DNA of 64,000 nucleotides. Origin: Thalassia testudinum. Its lineage: Eukaryota > Streptophyta > Magnoliopsida > Alismatales > Hydrocharitaceae. The notes below the pieces were generated by a model that was not told where the DNA came from, searched no databases, and was given only the letters and a program-made list of their open reading frames with translations. The position numbers and the translations under genes were made by a program. Location: assembly GCA_037157565.1 (NCBI GenBank), contig JAZHRO010000062.1:3038001-3102000 (forward strand). The letters are read 5' to 3'. Positions 41,563 through 52,440 of the stretch are shown piece by piece (position 1 is the first letter of the stretch; each line of letters begins with the position of its first letter).

Positions 41563-43204
41563 TGATCATGTCATATTCGCACGCAGAAAGGGTTCGAGTT
41601 TGGAAAACCCATTGTCGTAGTTCGATTTGCGAGAAAATCCATTGATTAGATAAAATTTATATTCGAAACTTGACAAGTGAGTCCCAAGTCGAACACGAGG
41701 AGGCGAACGTTTGGTTTTGAAAAATATGCATTTCGCTTTATTTCTTTTTTGTCATTTTTTATCGTTTATAATTTTTTTGTATTTTTAATAGGGCAAGAGA
41801 TCAGGTCGATGAAATTTTATCTAGCTAATCTACTTGCAAAATATAAAAGAGAGAGAGAGAGAAACAGTCATATATTTCGAAACAAATGTTTGTACAACTA
41901 GGAAAGTAGGAAAACTACACTAGAAAGCAGTAAAGATAGATAGAGATGAGAAGAATCCCCCTCGACGGTCGCTTAGAGGATGACTCGCTCTGACGTCACC
42001 TGGAGGAAGGTGGTGAGGAGCGGGATGAGTGAGGACGAAGTCAGAGGATGGAGGGTGGGGCAGGACGGCGTCGCAGCGAGGATCTTCTTCCCGAAGGGAG
42101 ATGAGAGGAAGATCACAGGATGCTTCATGAAGGGGGATGAGAGGCAGGAATAAATGTTTGTTTTCTACTCTAGAGGAGCATCCCGGGCTCGGGACAAGCT
42201 CTCTCTATAGCCTTGGAGGTGTTGAGGAGAAGAAAGGAAGAGATGGTGAAGAATGGAGGGGTGTAGGTCCTTTTATAGTGGAAGGGGGAAGGGCCTCCTG
42301 CGCATAGGCAATTAGTGACAGCTGCAAGCGTCACTGAAGACCTACCTAGACTGTCGCTGAAGAATCGCTCCATTTAATGCTCCCGTTGGGTCACGCATCG
42401 CGCATCCGTGCCTCCCGCGTAGTGTCGCGCGCGCTAGCATGCGCTGCACTGCTGCTGTGGCTGTGCGTGCGCGTGCGATGCGATGCGTTTAGCCAATGCA
42501 CCTCCAATTGCGAATTAGGGGGGCTGCGAGGATTCGAACCCACACCCCTCCCTTGAAGAGCAGCGCTTCAACCAACATGGCAAGCAGGCGTTTGTGACGC
42601 TAAGACGTCTTATGGACATGTGGTGGAGAGAGCTTCTCAATCGCTGGATCATGATCCAACGACTGGGAATGGAGGTCGCGGATGAGGTGTGATGTGGGCG
42701 GGTGCTGTTGGCCGATGTTGGACAGCCTAGATGGTGCCATGTGGTGCCATCTGGGCCATCCATCTTCTTTTTGTTGCAGAAGGTACCACAGTGCTCAGAT
42801 TGAGATGATTCTCGTGTTGTCAGATTGTGATCATCGCTCAGGATTCATCCATATGGTCGGATTTTTCATCCGAAGCCCATAAGGATGTCACATTGCCCCC
42901 TGGCCATTGATATTCTTTGGAAATCATATGGTGCTACGGAATTCTGATCTAGATGATTTTAGAGGCGTTAGACTCCGATCGTCATCCTGATCAGATCTGT
43001 ACGGTCAGATCGTCCATCCGAGGACATGAAATAAATCTCCTTCCCTCTTAGCCATAAAAAAGGACGCAATTAACCTAAAATATACACAACTACTCTAAAT
43101 GCAAAATGATGCATGCTATGCAATATTTATAATATGAAATGCAAATCTAAGCCTAGGAATATGCATGAATAGACATTTTAACCTAATTAAATGTGTTTAC
43201 ATCA
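41563..43204 (-). mobile_element. Solo LTR of the X family in the gag of Y, 1642 bp
   Basis: Minus strand starts TGATGTAAACACATT at 43204 and ends CATGATCA at 41563. Flanks ACAAG (41558-41562) and ACAGG (43205-43209) form a TSD with one mismatch. The gag reading of Y is present on both sides. The TATA box on minus is TATAAAA at 42277-42271. An inverted repeat ATTAGTGAC ... GTCACT lies at 42310-42334 and a tRNA-like segment at 42530-42583. A GC-rich stretch (42390-42490) precedes it. Confidence 0.88.
42530..42583 (-). promoter_or_regulatory. tRNA-like A and B boxes in the X-family LTR
   Basis: Minus strand: A-box-like TTGCCATGTTGG at 42583-42572 (10 of 12 positions fit TRGCNNAGYNGG), then a perfect B box GGTTCGAATCC at 42540-42530, about 32 bases on. 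It is in the same LTR position as the segment at 2312-2364. Acceptor-stem-like CCCCCC follows. Confidence 0.5.
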
Positions 43205-43990
43205 ACAGGTAGTCGTACGGTTGAATATACCCATAGAGTCATTGTTTATGGAGTTCTAGCACATGTTCTCGAGAATCTCCCAAATGGTGTCTTCATCCTT
43301 ACTCATGAAGTTGCCTCTACAGGCTGCATTGACAAATAAACAAATATCTTCTTGGAGTCCCTGGTAAAAAGACTGGACCTATTCCCATTTAGGAACTCAT
43401 GATGAGGGCATTTCCGCATGAGATCTAGAAAGTGATCCCATGCCTCATGAAGTGGTTCCCTCGCATTCTGTGTGAAATGCATGATTTGGTGCCTCAAGGC
43501 ATTAGTGTGTCCAACTAGGAAGAATTTCTTGAGGAATTCTGCTTGTAAACCCTCCCAGGTGTTGATTGGTCAAGTCAGAAACTGATACCAATGCACAACC
43601 TTATACTTCAAAGAGAAGGGGAACATCTTCATGAGCAGGGACTTTCGATTTTGGATATTTAGCCCAAGAGTCTGGGACATATGTTTCAACTCCTAGATAT
43701 GTTGAAATGGGTCCTTTGAACCTAGTCCATGAGAGTGAGGGATCAAGTTGATAATATTTGATTTCAACTCAGTATTAGGTTCCCCAGTCAGAATCTACAC
43801 CCTGGGTTTGATTGGTACAACTGCAGGATTATAATGGTCTGGCATCTGTGGACACAGTCAGGGGTTGGCTAGTGCATGAATCAGATTGGTAACAGTTTGC
43901 AACTGGTTTTGCAAGAGGATGGAGAACTAGGTTAAGATGTAGATGGATCAAAAGTGACATTGAGTGGATCAGAAGAGAACCGAAACAAGT
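43205..43990 (-). pseudogene. gag: Gag N-terminal part of element Y
   Basis: Minus strand frames read the plant gag domain: HGLGSKDPFQHI, then MKMFPFSLKYKVVHWYQFLT, then AEFLKKFFLVG and REPLHEAWDHFLDLMRKCPHHE. Stops occur within it (for example after FQHI and after FLT), and the longest open part is 43303-43497. It is clearly homologous to the gag of X1 at 27525-28000. It is cut at 43205 by the solo LTR. Confidence 0.8.
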
Positions 43991-45084
43991 TGGTCGGGGT
44001 TTGACCTCGATGAGAATGAATCACTAGTGGAGGTCATAATTGGGCTTAAGGACCTCCTCTCGTACATGCACTATAGAATCAGATGAGGGACTGGAAATGT
44101 TCTGGACCCAATCATGGCACCTAAAAAAAATTGGATGGCTAAGGCTGTTCGAGATAGATGGACCTCTGGATCAAAAATCCACACACCTGAGAATTCCTTA
44201 GGCAGCCAGGAAGGGAGAGTCTCGTAAGGACCCCTACACGGTAGAGCGTCCCTACGGGTTACAAGGTTTCCCTCACCCAACCTTGTCACCGAGATTCCAA
44301 GTAGACTGAAATGTGTGGATTGGGACCTAAGTCTACCAATTTTAAACCTAATTGTGCCTTAGATTTTCACTTGATTTTAGAAGTTGATTCAAATTGTGAC
44401 ATAATTTGAGGTTGGTTGATTCACAAAGTGAACCAGCTTCACTTGACCTGCCCTAAAATTGAGGATGAAATTCAGGTTAAGTCACTTGAATCTCCCTATC
44501 TTTGTTCTCAAATAGGTTATTGGGTCCCAACTTTTAATGATTCAAGTGAATATAGAGCCTTGATTTTAGGGTTTGCTGATAAGATCAATTTAACCAAGGG
44601 CTTAGGTGGCACACAGATGCGAGAAGATTTGTTTCCATTTTTGAATGGTAAGTGCGTACTAGCACTTGAAACCCTAATGTAGAAACCCTAATTGGCTCTA
44701 TTTCCAAGTCCAATTGATTCCAAGAATGGTACCTTGGACTCAAACAAGAAGGTGAATAGCTGAAGGTGCTTTATGTCCTTAATAGGTGCAAGTATCATGA
44801 TTGGGGATCTCTAGTCAAATCTGATCGCAATCAAATCAAGATAAATTAGGAAAAACTCTTGCCTTGAATGATGATTACTAGAAAAGTAAGGTAGAATTGA
44901 CTCCTAGTTTCTGTTGTTTCCTTTTTTTTTTGTCTTTCCAAGAGAGGTGGCAATTATGGAAGAGAGTGAGATGATTACTTTCCCCTGGTGTGGTTGATTT
45001 GAGCTTGATGATCCTAAGTGGTGATTCACCTCGAAACAAACAAATAGAGCAAGTTAGAAATCCTAGTGGTGAATTGCGTGCTGC
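43991..45084 (-). other. Leader of element Y
   Basis: Non-coding stretch between PBS and gag, homologous to 4703-5554. The forward ORF at 44416-44682 is a shadow with no domain. Confidence 0.6.
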
Positions 45085-45102
45085 TCCTCGGCAACGATGC
45101 CA
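45085..45102 (-). other. PBS of element Y, variant tRNA-Asp type
   Basis: Minus strand TGGCATCGTTGCCGAGGA, three bases after the LTR end. It differs from the form TGGCGCCGTTGCCGGGGA at two positions, both C/T or G/A-like changes. Confidence 0.7.
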
Positions 45103-45105
45103 AAA

Positions 45106-47152
45106 TGTTAATGCGCTTTTGTCAAGTTTAAAATATACTTCATAGTATAGTTAACAAAACTGAATTGACATTTAAGTTTGCAATCTCGAATGCGAGTCCG
45201 AGGTCGTCTCAGGGAGCAAAATCATAAGCAACTAAAATAACTAATCAAATGAATATAAAGTGAGGAACAATAGCTTGATAAAAACAAATATATTAGGGAA
45301 ATAGTAGCACTATCAAGCTCAAATAGAAATATAAGTGTTAAGGCCAAAAATGTGATCTTTCAACTAAGCTAAAGCCTCAACACTTAGAGAGTTTTCACGG
45401 CCATCAGACGTCTACACTTAATCATCAGACATCTTAAAGTGAGCACTAAACTAGGCCAAAGCCCGCATAAGTAGGCTCAATCATGCATGTACTTCAAGGA
45501 AAAATTGGTCCCTTTCCTTTGGGCCAAATGATTCCTCCTCTCTTTCTTCTCTGTCTAGTCAAATCCAATTCAGGCCCAAACCCGCTTGGGAGTGCATGGG
45601 TGGGTGAGCGCACCTGCGTGGGGCATGACGTAAATGGGGACCTGACCCCTTGATTCTGAGCGATGGGTAGGGGTCAGGTTTCTTTACGAAGGAAATCCCA
45701 AATTGAGTGGTGTGGGAGGCATTGTAAGGTGCAATTAACTTAGGAAAAAGCTTTGTGGAGGTGTGGAGAAGTTTTTTCCTAATGTAATTAGGTGAGGAGA
45801 ACACAGAGGGGGTGGTTCGATGAAGGTGGTGGTAACGGGGGCCGTTAATATCGGAGAAGGAGTTGATAAATGGAGCTAAGAAGCTCCCTAAACCTAATTG
45901 GGAATGAGACAAACAAAAGCCCTAACCTAATTTTGCTATGGGACGACGGGGGAGGGGTCGCTGGTTTGGCCACCCGCGAGGAAGATGGAGAGGGGGGACT
46001 GGAGCCGAGGAAGAAGAATTAGCGGCCCAAGCTTCATGGGAAGCTCCGTGGAAGTGTGGGGAAGAAAACCCCTATGCTTATTGTACGTGGCAAAGGGTGA
46101 AGAATGGGGGAGGAAAGCTTCAGTGGTGCTTTCAAGCTCACTGGCGTGGAATAAGAAAAAGGAGGAAATCCGGCAAATAGGGCATGAGTTTGACTTGAGA
46201 TGCCAAGACCTATATATAGAGGAGAATGCCTTTGCAATTGTGCTAAAACATGCAAGTTTGGCTTGCAATTTGGCCAAACTTTAGCTTGCAAATCTCAAGC
46301 TCACCGACGTCAATTTTAGCCAAATTGAATCTCAAGAGGAGGTTCAACTAATTTAGCATGACACGAGAATTAATCTCACCAAATTTGGTGAGATTTGGTT
46401 GAGAATTTTTCAATCAAATCTTTGATTGAATTTGGATGATGATGGGTTGCTGCTACTGCACTTGCTATGTATGGCACAAAGAAGATGAAGGTGGGGGCCT
46501 AAATGCAAGAGAAATTCGAAACCTAGGGTAACTTTGTAATAAACAGCGATAAATGGGCTAAACTGCAAATTGGGTTACGATGGACTTTGATTGGGCTCAA
46601 AATTTAAAGTAAACCTAATTTGGACCCAAGGAACCTAATCGTGACCTCAAATTTGGGTTTTGACATAGTTTGACTGGGTAATTTACACTGTAGCCCAAAA
46701 TGAAGCAATTTCTCACCTAAGCCTCTATTTTTGGTTAAAATGGGTTCCCTTGGTCAAAGTAAATGTTTCAAACCTCATAGAATATTTTACGATGATTTTT
46801 AGGAGGTTTATATTACATTTATTTCCATTAGAACCCATTGAATTGAAGTGAGGTTGTAATTAGGATTTTTATTAATAAATTAATCCTTAATTCTCATAAA
46901 GCCCTGATTCAATCAGTTCAGGCCCACTCCTTAGGAAATTAAACTCATTTGACCTTAGATTAAGCCCTGATTAACCCCTTAGTTAATCTGCAATTATGAT
47001 TTGGTGTTAAAATAATAGAATTAACTTATGTTCTCTTCTTCTCAAGCCCAACTCAGAATAGAATTATGATATTTTGATGAATATTAAGGAGCATTTATCA
47101 ATGCAATTAGGCTAAATTAGGCTAATTATCACCAATGATGGGGCTACCATCA
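45106..47152 (-). mobile_element. 5' LTR of element Y, 2047 bp
   Basis: Minus start TGATGGTAGCCCC at 47152, minus end GCATTAACA at 45106. TATATATAG at 46211-46219 (read on minus as CTATATATA) is the promoter candidate. It contains one CAGACGTCT and one CAGACATCTT site near 45405-45435. It lacks about 370 bases present in the 3' LTR. Short ORFs (45559-46291) on both strands are LTR sequence. Confidence 0.88.
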
Positions 47153-47157
47153 TCAGC
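47153..47157. repeat. TSD of element Y, right copy (TCAGC)
   Basis: Matches 14592-14596 exactly. Confidence 0.85.
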
Positions 47158-49499
47158 ACCAGCACGCATATTGATAAGCTTGCAACTTACCAGAAAAGCA
47201 ACATCTTTAATTCTGTTAGACAACCTCAACTTACTTTCCCTTCCGATAAATCTTTGTTTCCCTAATCAAAAGAAAGAATTTATTGGAAATGTAGGCTGGC
47301 ATGAACAAAGGGCACAATTTTATGTGATGTGAGAGCAACAAGACCAATTAGAGGAAGTAACGCCAATTTATGTTGACCGCACGTCCGAAAAAATAAATAA
47401 ATAATCAATATCTAGAAGCTTCTTCTGCTCCAACGGAAATCAAATATAGAATTAGGTCAACAACACCCCCTCCCAACCAAATACACACATGTAGGAAACA
47501 AAAAAATAAAGCAATAAAGAAAAAACATAGTAAGAAACCAAATCCCCCCCAACCCCACCCCCACCAACCAAATATACGCACGCATAAACAAAAAAAAAGA
47601 AGTCATTATAAGGAACTCTCTCTCTCATACAAAGTTCACTAGAGAATGTAGCTTTTGATATTAATCTCATTCCCAGACACATTAGTTAAAAACTTCATTC
47701 AATTAAACAATTCAATTTTTCAATCTAAATCTTCACCATTGACAGATCAAAAGCCAAATTTACTTCTAGAAAGGCCATGCAGAAGACCTCTATTGTTTCT
47801 ATGTAGTTTAAGTAGTAGTTGGAAGTGCCCACTTACAAGGCCAATATGTGGTAGAATGCTACAAGGTAGCATTCCACACCAAGGAGCCTAAATTTGTGAA
47901 CCACCTGCTACAAAGGCTAAGGGAAGTATTCACGATAATGATAACAACAACAACAATAATAATTGATAGGCCTTCGCAGGAGAACCACTGGCTTGGTTTA
48001 GCTCATGACCCACCACCCCACCAAAAGAGTGCAAGCCCAATATGATGCAAGTTGACTCAAATTTGGTAAGAAAATCAAAAAACACATAGAAAGAGAGAGG
48101 AATTGATTACCAAGTTGACACCTTAATTAAATAGTGTTACATCTGAGGGGAGATGTGGGTCTCTCAAGTCACTATTTTTGAGCATGAGATTAGAGAGGAA
48201 AAGATTCCCAAGTTGAATTTGCTTGGATAGAATGGTCAGGAATGAATTCAATGCCTAGGATCGTATTGAATTTGATGCCAATGGATTGAATTGAATGCTA
48301 GAATTCAATGCTTCCCTCTGAAAAGCTTGATCGGCCTTATCTATCTAGTCATTGGCTACTCATAGGTGAGAGGTCGACATGGGGCTGTAACCCATGGTCG
48401 TAATAGCAGTTGGTCCTTCGATATGGCATTGTTAGACCAACCATTATGGGTTCTAGTATAGGTGCCATTACGTGATATCTTGTCTGGTGTCATCAAGGCT
48501 ACGCACATAGTCTTTTTGTCAAACGAAGCTCCAAGCACGTTTGGAAAACAAAATCACTGTGTTCATCATATCTTGTAGATAAGAAACCAACAACCTCAAT
48601 ATGTGGAGGGATGTATTTTTCTTAGGATATGGTTGACATGAGTTAAGCTAACTATTGAATTGCATTTTCAATTTTGATTTGTAGTAATTCTAATTAAAAC
48701 ATGTAACTGTAGCTTGATATTCACTGGTTGTTTTAATTAGATATTTATATTATGTTCACTACTACATCTGTATGTGTGTGTATTTGGGTGGGGATGGGAT
48801 TTGATGATTAAGGTAATAATAATAGCTTGTGAACCCCCCCTCCCCAGATGGGTCACATTGGAATTGTATTCAATGTACCTTTACAATGAAGAACAATTTC
48901 CTTAAGGATATAACTCTCTCATATAAAATCATTTTGTAAACCCATTTTCAAATCAAATTTACGACAAACATGATCCAATTATTTGTTAATGACCTACAAT
49001 TAGGATGATGTGAACATCCTTCTCTAAGCCTGAGGACAATCATAATTGTTTAAAATAATGAATTAGGACACAAAAATCTTAGGTTCAACACCATGAGAGG
49101 TTGAATTTAAGCATTATAGGAGGGGTTGGGGCCAAAAGAAGTGTTAGAAGGAAAATATTGATTATCTTCTTGCTTTGGATCTAAATGGAAACACAACCTA
49201 GTTAAGATGCCTGAATGGAGGCAAAGGAGACATGTAGCCTACTCTAGTAATCAGTTAAGATGGGGACATAGTTGGTTCTTGATTTAGGTAAGGAAAAAAA
49301 TAGGCTTCAAATTTTTGCCTCACTTAAAGATCTTCATGCAGAAACACAATGCATCATAAAATTAACAGTTTTCACCAAAATACATTAGATCAAACTTTGA
49401 AATTCAATTATATATAGATAACTTATCTTTTCAAAAAGAAAAATATAACTAACTAATATAGAACAAATGAAGATCAACACGCTGGATCTTGACTCAAAC
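47158..49499. other. AT-rich intergenic stretch, no gene recognised
   Basis: No LTR ends, PBS or credible ORF. It contains C-rich runs (47546-47568, 48833-48842) and A/T runs. A 60-codon reverse frame at 48356-48538 is not low-complexity but matches nothing I recognise. This may be older, lower-copy sequence that received element Y. Confidence 0.45.
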
Positions 49500-50500
49500 A
49501 CATTTCACTTTTTTTTGGAAAAAAATAAGGATAGTCACTTAGAGTTAGGGACTAACTGATCACTTCATTAATAAAGAATCACAACATCGACCTTCCACAA
49601 CAAGTTATTGCAAACTCTCAAAAAGGCAAAAGCTTGATGAATAGCACCTTCCACATTAAGATGCTCCTAAGAAAAATAGCACATTCTATAGTAGCCACCA
49701 AGCCCAAAGAATCATGAGATATCTCACCCTTTCTTGCTTCATCTTAAAGCATCTTGGTCCCTAGACATCCCACAAAACCACAATACTCTCCCAAAATGCA
49801 AATTTTGAGGATGAATCCACCTAATTTGACCTTACTTTCTCCCAAATGCATTAGCAACAGGGCAAGCAAAGAATAGATGACCACAATCTCCCATAGCATC
49901 TAGGCATAAAGCATGCATTAAATCTCCATCATTAAAAATATTTTTCCTATACATCTTTCTCATTAATCTTCTTGCTAAAAGCCAAGCAAAGAAATTTGTC
50001 TTTAAGGCACCAATGCTTTCAAATCAACTTGTTGTCTCTGATCAAGGTTAGCATGCCATACGATAAGCTCATGTGCAATAATTGATAAATCTCTCTGACT
50101 GAATTCCTCCCATTCCCCAACACCCCTTTGTCCATCACCCTCGCCAATAGCCTCAAAGAATAAATATCATCCTGTATCTTAATAAAATCACAAACATGCT
50201 GATTTGATAGGCTATCCAGAAAAATAGGTTTCTAGCCACCCAAGTTCTCCTCTACAAGTGAATCACAATAAGAGACATTGTAGCCTTTAAGTCCAGATGG
50301 TGGCAAAATAATCCTAGAGATAAAAGGGATACAACTTCCCAGTCTATCCAATCATTTAGCTAGAATATGAACTCTAAATCTATCTCAAGCCAAGCAACAA
50401 ATTGGACATGGTTGCCAACATAATATGAATCAACCCCTTCCAAAAAGAAGTCCACCTAATGGGATCATCCATTTCTTTGAGTTTAAACATCTATCATAGC
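49500..50500 (-). pseudogene. LINE relic: zinc-binding RT-associated C-terminal domain
   Basis: With stops and shifts allowed, the minus strand reads FFAWLLARRLMRKMYRK, then LMHALCLDAMGDCGHLFFACPVANAFG (about 49990-49850). This is the pattern of the zf-RVT domain that ends many plant LINE ORF2 proteins: a WLL helix, then Cys pairs around HLFF.CP. Upstream, minus sense 50200-50020 reads a degenerate alpha-helical stretch ending in YSLRLLARVM. No RT or endonuclease core was found, so it is a 5'-truncated, decayed copy. Confidence 0.5.
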
Positions 50501-51840
50501 AAGCATATAAAATATATATCACGAGGCCTTTTTCTTCCCCCCCTCACCCTCACTACACACTTCAACATTAAGGATTGATTATAAACTCTCAAGTCAATGA
50601 GACCCCCTTGATTTATTTGGCAATTCTAAGAAAAGTTCCAATGAAAAGTCAAGTATAAAATTTTTAAAGAGAATAGTTACTCCTCAAATTGTAATATTAA
50701 TTTACTTATATCATATATGTACCATATAATAAAATAAAATACCAACAACAATTAGAGATCTTTTGGGTGAATTTTTCAAAAATAAGAAAACAAACTTTTC
50801 TTTGTAATGCGAACACTTTTTTTTTTGAAAGGTACAAGCACCAAATATTTGTCAAAAAAGAACCACTTCCATTTTTTTCTGTTAACCTAGAAAATATTTT
50901 TTTAGGACAAATTTAGTCCAGTAACATTGTATGGAAATCTGTAACATACTACAGGTAGTAATACCCTCCACCACTAACAGGCGATATCCAACAAAGTACC
51001 ACTGCAGGATACCATTGCAGGAGTAATCGATTGCAAGCAAAAAGGAAAAAATAGGAAACCTTGAGATATATGCAATACGATCATGGGAAAAACATAGGGG
51101 TCGAAATCGAATGCAAAATCCACATGAAATAAAGTTGAATCCATAGATTAGGAAAGAGGATCAAGCAATCGATGGATGCACAAACCTTGATGGTGGTGGT
51201 CGTGGTGCTTCACTCGATGGAGGTGTTTCACACAACCTCGAGAAGGCTGGCTCTAGCAAAGTACTGGCAGAGGTGTGAGGGTGGAGGAAAGGAGGGTCTG
51301 GTGGTGCTAGTGGAGGAGGCAAGTGGGGGAAGAGGGTGCCAATGGAGGAAAGTTGGGGGAACGTGTGGAGACCAAGGGGTTTAGGAGGAGGGGTCTAGTG
51401 GTGATGGACCTCGTCAATTGGAAATGGTGGCGATGAAGGATCTACGAAGGTGTTAGCGTTCACATTGGAGAGGGAAGGGAGGGGGCAACAAAGGGATGGA
51501 GAGGGGTTGATGCAAGGGTCGATGATTGTGAATGGAGGAGGAAGAGGGGTTATCATAGGAATGGATGAGGGAGGTGGGGGCGCAGAGGAGAATGGGTGGC
51601 GAGGTAGGAAGGCAACAATGTTGTGAGTGGAGGATTAGGGGCTAGTGGTCTGCGGTTGAAGGGAGGCATTGATGGTAAGGATTTGGGAGAATGGAGGAGG
51701 AGGGTTTAGTTATTGTGTGGGGGAGTAATTTTGAGTAGATATGTTGATGGCTAGCTTTCCAAATGATAAAATGGGTGCCTGCATCACCTCCTAAAATTAT
51801 TTAAAAGCACATCCGAGGTTTAAAATTGTATGCATTGATA
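50501..51840. other. Non-coding stretch with a G/T-rich gene-like block
   Basis: 50501-51160 is AT-rich with nothing recognised. 51160-51720 is rich in GGTGG, GGAGG and GATGG; the 70-codon ORF at 51172-51384 is G/V-rich low complexity and not credible. The block resembles the GC-rich centre of the LTRs here, so an old LTR remnant is possible. Confidence 0.4.
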
Positions 51841-52084
51841 GATATTTGGCTTTAATTCCATGCTATTCCATTAGTTTACCCATGATTGTCATTAATTCTC
51901 AACATTATCGATAGTAAAAATAATTGCTGGCGGTAACCTTTTGCTAAAAATTAGAATTTATGTATAGGTTTCTTACTTACACAATACTAAATTGTTTGTT
52001 GTTGGTTGACTAAAAATATTGAGTGACTCATAGTTTTTCTATTTTGAAATTATGTTTGAAAATTTCAATAAAATTATGCTATAT

Positions 52085-52440
52085 ATATAGTGGCACACAT
52101 ATTTGCCACTAATTTTAATTGTCGTTCATCACAGTATTTCTAGTGGCATAAATTTTTATTGTCGCTAAGTTACTTTTGAAATATTAGAATGATGATACAT
52201 TTTGTACATTTTAAGGAAATATTTTTGCCATTAATGTTAATCGTTGTTCAAAAAGAAAAATAGTGTATATAAATTTTTTGCCTCTAAAGTATATACATAT
52301 AATGGCATATATATTTGCCACTAGCATTAATTGTCATTCACAAAAATGTTATAGTAGTATATACAAAAAAATTGACACTAAATCTAAAGTAATAGTGGCA
52401 AATGTATTATATGCCACCATTCAATTTGCTGCTAAAGGCT
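52085..52440. repeat. Cluster of AGTGGCA / TGCCACT repeats, DNA-transposon-like
   Basis: Facing copies of a short box occur about every 40-90 bases: AGTGGCACACATATTTGCCACTA (given as two halves AGTGGCA and TGCCACTA around 52090-52112), AGTGGCA near 52140, AATGGCATATATATTTGCCA near 52301, AGTGGCA near 52393 and TGCCACCA near 52413. Many are followed by ATTGTC(G/A)TTC or ATTGTCGCTAA. Such facing boxes are typical of subterminal repeats of CACTA-like elements. No terminal inverted repeat pair or transposase was found. Confidence 0.45.

Larger units (their letters stand above)
14597..47152 (-). mobile_element. Element Y: reverse gypsy retrotransposon with several nested insertions
   Basis: The 5' LTR (minus sense) is 45106-47152. 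The 3' LTR is 14597-15150 plus 17954-19799, split by a solo LTR. TSD TCAGC is perfect at 14592-14596 and 47153-47157. The PBS is at 45085-45102 and the PPT at 19800-19817. Internal pieces in minus order: leader and gag start (45084-43205), gag middle (41562-41335), gag C-terminal part (30316-29766), spacer, protease and acidic ORF (24527-22823), and 3' region (20468-19800). Together the internal pieces come to about 5 kb and contain no RT, RNase H or integrase, so Y looks non-autonomous. Inserts are listed separately. Confidence 0.85.

Noticed and set aside
48356..48538. Short reverse ORF as an exon of a host gene
   Set aside because: Composition is protein-like, but there are no clear splice sites, neighbouring exons or family match; too short to support.
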